From positions 1 to 32,450 of the forward strand of contig CAMIWK010000008.1 of assembly GCA_946402415.1 (NCBI GenBank): DNA of 32,450 nt, written 5' to 3'. Of the stretch, positions 1-6,839 are shown piece by piece (position 1 is the first letter of the stretch; every line of letters starts with the position of its first letter). Source of the stretch: an uncultured Fibrobacter sp. (lineage in GTDB: Bacteria; Fibrobacterota; Fibrobacteria; Fibrobacterales; Fibrobacteraceae). A model generated the notes under the pieces. That model saw only the letters and a list, made by a program, of their open reading frames with translations, was not told the DNA's origin and ran no database searches. The position numbers and the translations under genes are program-made.

Positions 1-168
1 ATACTTGCCCGGGGCTACCCAGATGGTATCCCCCGCCTTGGCATTCAAAGTAGCCGAAGTCAAGTCGGCAACGGTAGAAACATTCACCTGTTTGGCGAAG
101 GCAACCGGCATGGAGCTGGCGGCCACAAAGCACAACGCCACAAAACTTCTTCCTTGAAGAAGACTCAT
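1..168 (-). CDS. Secreted beta-helix protein, possibly PL6-type polysaccharide lyase (5' part only)
   Basis: The reading frame starts at an ATG at 168 behind a good Shine-Dalgarno GGAGG (6 bases upstream) and stays open to the left edge, giving 56 residues. The N-terminus is a signal peptide: a short basic start, a hydrophobic stretch FVALCFVAASSMPVAFA, and a likely cut before KQVNV. The mature start, with the pattern VSTVADLTSATLNAKAGDTI followed by WVAPGKY, is the typical first turn of right-handed beta-helix polysaccharide lyases such as chondroitinase B/alginate lyase (PL6) and related proteins. A TATATT -10-like hexamer lies at 197-202 on the minus strand but I see no good -35. The catalytic part lies outside the window, so the lyase assignment is inference from the first turn only; an adhesin or other beta-helix protein is possible. 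Confidence 0.62.
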   Translation of the reverse strand, partial: MSLLQGRSFVALCFVAASSMPVAFAKQVNVSTVADLTSATLNAKAGDTIWVAPGKY

Positions 169-324
169 AGACACCTCCCAAATGCTCCCCTTCAGTAATA
201 TATTCTTTTTATAACGGGAAAGCACGTTTAATTACAAAAAAAATGTAAAACTCCCCTTTTTCAACGGACTTTAGCAACCGATTTTAGCCCGGAAAACGCC
301 TATTTTGCTAAATTTTCGCCCACT

Positions 325-1614
325 ATGAGCATTTCTATTCCTCAGTTGCCCAAGGGCACCCGCGATTTTTACCCGGAAGCGCAGCGCATCCAGAACTACA
401 TCTTTGACACTTGGCGGAGCACCGCCGAAAGTTTCGCCTACGAAGAATACGAAGGCCCCATGTTCGAGCATCTGGAGCTTTATACGGGCAAATCCGGCGA
501 AGAAATCGTTAGCCAGCTTTACAACTTTAAGGACAAGGGCGACCGCGAAATCGCGCTCCGCCCCGAAATGACCCCGACCCTTGCCCGCCTGGTCATCCAG
601 AAGGCCCGCGAACTGAAGAAACCCTTCAAGTGGTTCAGCATGCCCCGCCTTTTCCGTTACGAAAAGGCACAGAAGGGTCGCCTCCGGGAATTCTTCCAGC
701 TGAACATGGACATTATCGGCACCGAAAGCATCTACGCCGAGGCCGACCTGATGGCAGCCATCGCCACCATGCTCCGCAAGTTCGGCCTCAAGGATGGCGA
801 ATTTGCCATTGGCGTTTCCAGTCGGAAGCTCTTGGCCACCTACCTGGAGGAAATCGGCGCCCCGAACCCCTCGCTGGTGTACCCGGTGCTTGACCGTCGC
901 TTAAAAATCGGGCCCGAGGCATTCGCCAAAGCCCTGGCCGAAGCCGGTCTTACCGAAGACCAGGTGAAAAAGCTCGACGACTTCATGAGCTGCAAGTCCA
1001 TCGAAGAAGTCAAAACCAGAGTGCACAGCGAAAACGCAACGGCAGCCCTCGCCGAAATAGAAGACCTGTTCGCAACGCTTACCGCTGCAGGTTACGGCGA
1101 ATGCGTGAACCTGGACCTGAGTATTGTCCGCGGTCTCGCCTACTACACCGGCATCGTGTTCGAAGTCTTCGACAAGGGTAAATCCATGCGCGCTATCGCT
1201 GGCGGTGGCCGTTATGACAGCCTCACCGAAAAGCTGGGTGGCGAACGCATCCCGGGCGTGGGCTTTGGCATGGGCGACGTGGTTCTCGCAGACCTCCTCG
1301 CCGAACACAAGCTGCTCCCCAGCCCCAAGCAGAGCGTAGACTTCTACATCGCAAGCTTTACAAACGATATGAAGAAGGTATTTGAGACCGCCCAGGCATT
1401 CCGCAACGCAAGTTCCGGCAAGCCCTTCTCGGTGGCTCACCCCCTCGCCGCCATGAAAATGGGCAAGCAGCTGGACCAGGCCAACTACCAGGGCGCCAAG
1501 ATTGTCGTGTACGTCGACGGTTCCAAAGCTGCCGCCGGAGAATTCGAATACAAGGACATGCGTACCGGCGAAATGTTCGTGGGCAATATGGATGCGATTG
1601 TAGAACGTCTATGA
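325..1614 (+). CDS. hisS: Histidine--tRNA ligase
   Basis: Charges tRNA-His with histidine in the cytoplasm. The 429-residue length is normal for bacterial HisRS. Class II motifs are visible: RPEMTPTLAR at 79-88, the motif 2 loop RLFRYEKAQKGRLREFF at 108-124, the histidine-binding motif RGLAYYTG at 269-276, and GGGRYD at 293-298. The C-terminal region from about 335 is the anticodon-binding domain. The ATG at 325 has no obvious Shine-Dalgarno; a TAAATT hexamer lies only 10 bases before it (309-314), so the transcript may have a very short leader. The stop overlaps the ATG of the next gene (ATGA at 1611-1614), so a housekeeping synthetase appears to be translationally coupled to an envelope glycan-modification cluster. 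Confidence 0.97.
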   Translation: MSISIPQLPKGTRDFYPEAQRIQNYIFDTWRSTAESFAYEEYEGPMFEHLELYTGKSGEEIVSQLYNFKDKGDREIALRPEMTPTLARLVIQKARELKKPFKWFSMPRLFRYEKAQKGRLREFFQLNMDIIGTESIYAEADLMAAIATMLRKFGLKDGEFAIGVSSRKLLATYLEEIGAPNPSLVYPVLDRRLKIGPEAFAKALAEAGLTEDQVKKLDDFMSCKSIEEVKTRVHSENATAALAEIEDLFATLTAAGYGECVNLDLSIVRGLAYYTGIVFEVFDKGKSMRAIAGGGRYDSLTEKLGGERIPGVGFGMGDVVLADLLAEHKLLPSPKQSVDFYIASFTNDMKKVFETAQAFRNASSGKPFSVAHPLAAMKMGKQLDQANYQGAKIVVYVDGSKAAAGEFEYKDMRTGEMFVGNMDAIVERL

Positions 1615-3194
1615 TGTCTCCTCTCAAAGTCCTCCTCTCCATCATCAGCCTGTTCGTGGTCCTCGCCATCGTGGCTGTAGTCTACCCTGACGGTGGAATC
1701 AAGGTGGCAAACGTGACGCTCCGCTACCCGAAGCTCACCGACATCTTCGAAAAGAAGTCCCCCAAGGACTCCACCGCCGATTCTGCTGCGGTGGACCCCG
1801 AAGAAGCCATCCGCGAGATGATGGAGGCAACCAAGCGCAAGGAATTCGCCGCCTACAGCGACTCCCTCAAGTATTACGAGGACTTTTTTAAGGAAGGTAA
1901 GACACGATTCGACCTGCCAAACGACGATCCCACCTGGTTCGACAGGTTCTTCTTGCACCTGCAGCTGGCGGAGCTGGATTCCAACGTGGTCCACATCGTC
2001 CACTACGGTGATTCCCAGCTAGAAGAGGACCGCATATCGGCTACCATCCGCGAAGACCTGCAGCAGGAATTCGGCGGAGCGGGCCCCGGCATGATGCCGC
2101 CTATCCTTACCATTCCCTCCCAGACCACAAGCCACTGGAACGAGGGCGAACTCAAGCGCTATATTCTTTTCGGACCTAAAGAAGAAGAGGCGGACCACAA
2201 CCGCTACGGTCCTCTGGCACAGTTCGCCGACCTAGAAGGCTCCGCCGTCATCGGCATCAAGAAACGTGAAGACCGCAAGAACACCTTCCCCCATGTTGGA
2301 GGCTACTCTACGATAAAAGTCCTCGCCGGCAAGCGTGGAGCCCTGCGGCTCAGGCTGGTCTACCAGCGCACCTACAGGGACACCGTAGGCCTTAACGAAG
2401 ACAGCACCTTCAAGGTAAAGACCCGCACCGTATTCGAAACCGCTGCCGCCCCCGAGGTGGAACGCCTTACCAGGCTCAATGTCTACACCTGGAAACTTCC
2501 CGACACCACTTCCAACGCCAAGATCTATCTGGACGGAACCGCCGAAATCTACGCCATCTCCGCAGACGGGGCCTACGGCGTAGCCGTGGACAACGTAGCC
2601 ATGCGCGGTTCTTCGGGCACAGTCTTCCATCGCATTGATTCCGAACTTCTGGCCGAATCCTACAAGGCCATGAACGCACGGCTCATCATCATGGAGTACG
2701 GCGGCAACCTGGTGCCCGGCACTAACAGCAGCAATGTAGACTGGACCAAGAAGCTCATTACCAAGCAGATTCTCGCCATCCAGAAGGCGAACCCCGATGC
2801 TGACATTCTGTTCATCGGCCCCGCCGATATGGCTAAGCAGGTGGATGGCGAATGGAAAACATACCCGGGCCTAGCCCTTACCGTCAAGACCCTCCGGGAG
2901 GTAGCCCTAGAAAACGGCGCTGCCTACTGGGATATGCACCGAGTGATGGGCGGGAACGGCTCCATGATCAAGTGGGCTAACCGCGAACCTGCTCTCGGCT
3001 TTACCGACCACATCCACTTTACCCGCAGGGGCGCGGCCTACATGGGAGACCTGTTCTGCTCGGCACTGCGTATGCACTACGACTACTTCAAGTTCCGGGA
3101 CCGTCACGGCCTCAACGACGAGAAGATGAAAGAACTGCAGCAGTGGAAAGAAGATGCCGCAACTAAACCGGATTCAGGAGAAGTCAATCCATGA
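1611..3194 (+). CDS. Membrane-anchored SGNH/GDSL hydrolase-like protein (glycan acylation cluster)
   Basis: Protein of 527 residues with one N-terminal membrane segment (about residues 4-25) acting as anchor or uncleaved signal, so the bulk is probably periplasmic. SGNH hydrolase blocks are visible: block I HYGDSQ with nucleophile candidate Ser135, a block III-like YGGN at 363-366, and block V DHIHF with Asp466 and His469. A charged, Ser-rich spacer follows the membrane segment. It overlaps hisS by 4 bases and the next gene by 4 bases (ATGA at 3191-3194), which implies coupled translation. The following protein shares the same architecture (H-x-G-x-S-x-L near the start; GSM-x-KW, D-x-[IV]-HF and GDLF near the end), so the two are probably an old tandem duplication. 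In known MBOAT loci, SGNH partners such as AlgJ/AlgX, DltD or PatB transfer or remove acetyl groups on exported polymers; the substrate here is unknown. Confidence 0.8.
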   Translation: MMSPLKVLLSIISLFVVLAIVAVVYPDGGIKVANVTLRYPKLTDIFEKKSPKDSTADSAAVDPEEAIREMMEATKRKEFAAYSDSLKYYEDFFKEGKTRFDLPNDDPTWFDRFFLHLQLAELDSNVVHIVHYGDSQLEEDRISATIREDLQQEFGGAGPGMMPPILTIPSQTTSHWNEGELKRYILFGPKEEEADHNRYGPLAQFADLEGSAVIGIKKREDRKNTFPHVGGYSTIKVLAGKRGALRLRLVYQRTYRDTVGLNEDSTFKVKTRTVFETAAAPEVERLTRLNVYTWKLPDTTSNAKIYLDGTAEIYAISADGAYGVAVDNVAMRGSSGTVFHRIDSELLAESYKAMNARLIIMEYGGNLVPGTNSSNVDWTKKLITKQILAIQKANPDADILFIGPADMAKQVDGEWKTYPGLALTVKTLREVALENGAAYWDMHRVMGGNGSMIKWANREPALGFTDHIHFTRRGAAYMGDLFCSALRMHYDYFKFRDRHGLNDEKMKELQQWKEDAATKPDSGEVNP

Positions 3195-4966
3195 TCCGCC
3201 TACTCCTCATCGTTGCCTTCGCAGCACTTTCGACTTTTGCAAAGGACCTGACCATTGCCCCTGGCAGCTATAGTCTGGACCTTACCAAGTACGATTTCAT
3301 CGACACCACCGTAAACGTCATCCAGTTCCCCAAAGGAAACGAAGCATTCACCCCCTTCTTCAACAAGATGGACACCCTGGTGTTCGAAAACAAGGGGCAG
3401 GTGCGAATCATGCACGTGGGAGGCTCCCACCTGCAGGCAGACGTCATCTCGGGCCGTATCCGCGAACATATGATCAAGGAATACCCCGGGGCTTCTGCAG
3501 GTCGAGGATTCATATTCCCCTATTCCGCAGCCCGCACCAACACACCCTCCAGCTACGCCAGCTACTACAAGGGCATCTGGGACAAGAACAAGAACGTGCA
3601 GCGCGAAATTTCAAAGCCTCTGGGCCTGCTTGGCATCGCCGTCAGCACCAGCGACCCCCGCGCCGAGATCACCCTGATGCTGGACAAGTACAACTCCGCA
3701 CCCATCTGGGGCGAGACCCGCTTCCGTCTGTTCGGCTACAGCGACAACAACGACGTAGTTCCCGTGCTGCGGGTAGATTCCACCGACATCTATGGAGTTC
3801 ACGACACCGTAAGCCAGAGCTACGTGTTCACGAGCCCCCGGCCCATCGATACCATCCAGATTCAATTCCGTTGGGTGGATTCACTTAAGCAAGCCACCGT
3901 AGCACAGTTCATCAACGATTCACTCCTACAAGATTCCATCGCAAGGGCTGATTCTTTAAAGACGGATTCCCTAAAGAAGGATTCGCTGAGCAAAGATTCC
4001 CTAAAGAAAAATGGCAACGACACGAGCAAGGTTGAAAAAGCGAAGATTCCGGCCAACGTTTTGAACCTGCAGAACGCACAGCTGCAGAATGCACAACCGG
4101 CCCTGGATTCCATGTTCCAGGGAGAATGCGACGTTCTGGATACCGCCTGCATCGCCCGAGAAGAAGCCAAGAATAAGGACACTACCGTCAACAGCAGGTG
4201 TGCCGAACTGGCCGCCAAGAAGGCGGACATCAATTACGAAGAAGGGGAACAGGACCCCACCAATAACCCTGATGACCACTGCTTCACGGAGCCTGCCGCC
4301 GTGCCGGATTCCGTCAAGAAGAACGCCCGTCCCCATTTTACCTTGACAGGCATTCTTTCCGAGAACGACGCCCCGGGCATCATCTATACCAACGTGGGAA
4401 TCAACGGGGCGAAAGTCCACGACTATTTCGAAGAAGTGTGTCCGCTTTTCGAGAAGGAGATGGAATACTTCAAACCCGACCTGGTGATTTTCGCCATCGG
4501 TATCAACGATGCCAACGTGCAGCGCTTTAACGACAAGCAGTTCCGCGAAGATTACGACAAGTTGATTGAGCGCTTCAAGAAGGTGAATCCCAACGTGGCC
4601 TTTATCTTCGAGACCAACAACGACATGTTCCGCAAGATCAAGCGGAAAAAGTTCGTGCAGCATGGGAACGGCGAAGTGGCACGCAAGTCTTTCTTTATGC
4701 TGGCTGATAAGCACAAGGCCGGCGTCTGGGACAAGTTTAGCATCATGGGCGGCCTAGGTTCCATGGCCAAGTGGGAGCGTGCAAGCCTTGCCAAGAAGGA
4801 CAAGGTCCATTTCAACCTCACCGGCTACAACCTCTTGGGAGACCTGTTCTACAAGGCCCTCATCCAGGCCTACCAGGACCACATTGCCAATCTGCCCGCC
4901 CAGACTAAGTCAGAGAACAAACCGACTGCTCAACAGGCAACAAAAGATGAGAGAGGTAATAAGTAA
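3191..4966 (+). CDS. Secreted SGNH hydrolase-like protein with altered block I
   Basis: Protein of 591 residues with a signal peptide (about residues 1-17, cut near FAKD). It is a paralogue of the preceding gene. Block I reads HVGGSHLQAD, so the usual GDS Asp is Gly while Ser79 is kept; block III is clear as GIND with Asn439; block V KDKVHF provides Asp537 and His540. A triad Ser79-Asp537-His540 is therefore still possible. Between the N-terminal lobe and the GIND lobe sits a low-complexity insert with four tandem five-residue units (residues 254-273), followed by a linker with five cysteines. It is translationally coupled to the upstream gene and lies 5 bp before the MBOAT gene. Likely role: periplasmic acyltransfer or esterase step on an exported glycan. 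The esterase or transferase activity is inference. Confidence 0.77.
   Translation: MIRLLLIVAFAALSTFAKDLTIAPGSYSLDLTKYDFIDTTVNVIQFPKGNEAFTPFFNKMDTLVFENKGQVRIMHVGGSHLQADVISGRIREHMIKEYPGASAGRGFIFPYSAARTNTPSSYASYYKGIWDKNKNVQREISKPLGLLGIAVSTSDPRAEITLMLDKYNSAPIWGETRFRLFGYSDNNDVVPVLRVDSTDIYGVHDTVSQSYVFTSPRPIDTIQIQFRWVDSLKQATVAQFINDSLLQDSIARADSLKTDSLKKDSLSKDSLKKNGNDTSKVEKAKIPANVLNLQNAQLQNAQPALDSMFQGECDVLDTACIAREEAKNKDTTVNSRCAELAAKKADINYEEGEQDPTNNPDDHCFTEPAAVPDSVKKNARPHFTLTGILSENDAPGIIYTNVGINGAKVHDYFEEVCPLFEKEMEYFKPDLVIFAIGINDANVQRFNDKQFREDYDKLIERFKKVNPNVAFIFETNNDMFRKIKRKKFVQHGNGEVARKSFFMLADKHKAGVWDKFSIMGGLGSMAKWERASLAKKDKVHFNLTGYNLLGDLFYKALIQAYQDHIANLPAQTKSENKPTAQQATKDERGNK
3950..4009 (+). repeat. 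Four tandem DSLKK-type pentapeptide repeats
   Basis: Inside the second SGNH-like gene, residues 254-273 consist of four 15-bp units encoding DSLKT, DSLKK, DSLSK and DSLKK. Looser DSL/DSI units occur just upstream. The block is strongly charged and predicted to be extended or helical linker. Copy number could vary between strains. Confidence 0.85.
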
Positions 4967-4971
4967 ACATC

Positions 4972-6822
4972 ATGCTTGACTACTTAATCCCCTACCTCAC
5001 TCGTACTTTTTCGTTTGACCCCAACAGTCCACTGCTGTTCACGCAGTTCTATTTCTGGGGATTTTTTGCCGTCGTATTTGCGATGCTCACCCTGGTCAAG
5101 AACCGCATCCTGCTCCGCAACGCCTTCTTGTTTGCCACCAGCATGTTCTTCTATTACAAGACCAGCGGAAGCTACGTGTGCATTCTCGTGTTCTGCGTGG
5201 TGGCGAACTTCTTTATCGGCAAGTGGATCGAAAAGGCCGAACAGCACTGGAAAAAGAAGCTCTGGATGATTATCATCGTCATCATCGACCTTCTGGTGCT
5301 ATGCTACTACAAGTATTCCTATTTCTTCCTGGACGCCCTCCGCGACTTTACCGGAATTGAGCTTCATGTCTACAACTTCTTCGCCGCAGCATCTAACAAG
5401 ATGTTCGGCACCAACTCCCTAGTAGATACCATTATCCTGCCGGTGGGTATTTCTTTCTTCACGTTCCAGGCCATCAGCTACTGCATTGACATCTACCGTG
5501 GAAAGATCAAGGCCGTCACCAACATTTTGAACTTTGGTTTCTACCTGACCTTCTTCCCGCAACTTGTAGCGGGCCCCATTGTGCGTGCCGACAAGTTCGT
5601 ACCCCAGCTCTACAAGAAGTATTTCCTCCCCCGCCGCACTTTCGGCATCGCCGTGTTCTGGGTGCTGAACGGTCTAGCCAAAAAGATTATTCTGAGTGAT
5701 TACCTGGCCACCAACTTTGTGGACCGTGTGTTCGATACACCTCTGCTGTTTACTGGCCTTGAAAACCTGATTGCCCTTTTCGCCTATTCCCTGCAGGTCT
5801 ATGCCGACTTCTCGGGCTATACCGACATCGCCATCGGCGTGGCACTCCTCATGGGATTCAGACTGCCACAAAACTTTAACAGTCCCTACAAGGCACTCAG
5901 CCCTACAGAATTCTGGCGTCGCTGGCATATCAGCCTTTCCAGCTGGTGGCGCGACTACCTGTACATTCCTCTGGGTGGTAACCGCGGAGCCTCTGTAGGC
6001 ACCTTCTTCTGGATGGGATTCCTGAGCCTCGTGGCCATTCTCCTTTCTGGGAGCATCTGGGTAGGCATAGCGCTTGGCGTATTCTTCCTCTACATCGCCA
6101 TCTACGCCTACATCAAGCCGGAATCCCGCAAGTTTATTACCACCAACATGAACGCTATGGCGACCCAAGTCGTAGGAGGTTGGTGGCATGGCGCCAGCTG
6201 GAACTTCATCATCTGGGGTGGCCTCAATGGTTTCGGCCAGGTATTCAACAAGATCTGGGTCAAGCGTGGCCCCGGATTCCGCGCCTCTGTATCCCTGCTA
6301 TTCTTTGCTATCAGCGCCATCATCTACAAGCACCTGCACACCCCCATCTGCGCCATTACCGCCGTATGGTTCGGCGTTTTGTTCCTCGGCATCTACAGCG
6401 TCATGCTGTTCCGGCTGTTTAGCGACAAAACCTTCCACTGGCTCTATACCGCCTGGAACGTGACACTTACCTTCGTGTTCATCACCTTCACCCGCCTCTT
6501 CTTCCGCGCAGGCTCTAATTTGGACCCGGCTGAGGCCAACGAAGTGGCCTGGAATACGGCCAAGAATATGATTAACCAGATGGGTACTGCCTGGAAATGG
6601 GACAACTTGGGCACCATCGCCTGGGAACACATCAACATCATTTTGGTGTTCATCGCAGGCATGCTCATCCACTGGATTCCCAAGAAGTTCAAGAGCCGCT
6701 ACCGGATTATGTTCGCCTCGCAGCCCTTACCGCTAATGGTATTTACCACGGCGTTTATCATCTTCGTGATCTACCAGTTCATGAGCGCGGACAGCTGCCC
6801 GTTCATCTACTTCCAGTTCTAG
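4972..6822 (+). CDS. MBOAT-family membrane O-acyltransferase (AlgI/DltB-like)
   Basis: Polytopic inner-membrane protein of 616 residues, somewhat longer than AlgI (about 520). Hallmarks: YADFSGYTDIAIG; the block FWRRWHISLSSWWRDYLYIP with His319, followed by LGGNRG; and WWHGASWNFIIWGGLNG carrying the invariant MBOAT His406. Extra length lies partly in an additional hydrophobic segment between these two blocks. MBOAT proteins of this class pass acyl groups, usually acetyl, from a cytoplasmic donor to an extracytoplasmic acceptor or to an SGNH partner. The ATG at 4972 lies 5 bp after the previous stop, with GAGAGG at 4951-4956 as a somewhat distant ribosome site. Context with two SGNH-like proteins supports an O-acylation system for a surface glycan. 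The acceptor cannot be named from this window. Confidence 0.92.
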   Translation: MLDYLIPYLTRTFSFDPNSPLLFTQFYFWGFFAVVFAMLTLVKNRILLRNAFLFATSMFFYYKTSGSYVCILVFCVVANFFIGKWIEKAEQHWKKKLWMIIIVIIDLLVLCYYKYSYFFLDALRDFTGIELHVYNFFAAASNKMFGTNSLVDTIILPVGISFFTFQAISYCIDIYRGKIKAVTNILNFGFYLTFFPQLVAGPIVRADKFVPQLYKKYFLPRRTFGIAVFWVLNGLAKKIILSDYLATNFVDRVFDTPLLFTGLENLIALFAYSLQVYADFSGYTDIAIGVALLMGFRLPQNFNSPYKALSPTEFWRRWHISLSSWWRDYLYIPLGGNRGASVGTFFWMGFLSLVAILLSGSIWVGIALGVFFLYIAIYAYIKPESRKFITTNMNAMATQVVGGWWHGASWNFIIWGGLNGFGQVFNKIWVKRGPGFRASVSLLFFAISAIIYKHLHTPICAITAVWFGVLFLGIYSVMLFRLFSDKTFHWLYTAWNVTLTFVFITFTRLFFRAGSNLDPAEANEVAWNTAKNMINQMGTAWKWDNLGTIAWEHINIILVFIAGMLIHWIPKKFKSRYRIMFASQPLPLMVFTTAFIIFVIYQFMSADSCPFIYFQF

Positions 6823-6839
6823 CGGCAGAGCCGCAAGAA

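Noticed and set aside
4001-4714. Minus-strand frame of 237 codons opposite the second SGNH-like gene
   Set aside because: Antisense to GIND and neighbouring conserved blocks; no start signals.
6822-6834. GCGGC-AGA-GCCGC hairpin between MBOAT and HD-GYP stops
   Set aside because: Only a 5-bp stem and no T-run on either strand; not called a terminator.
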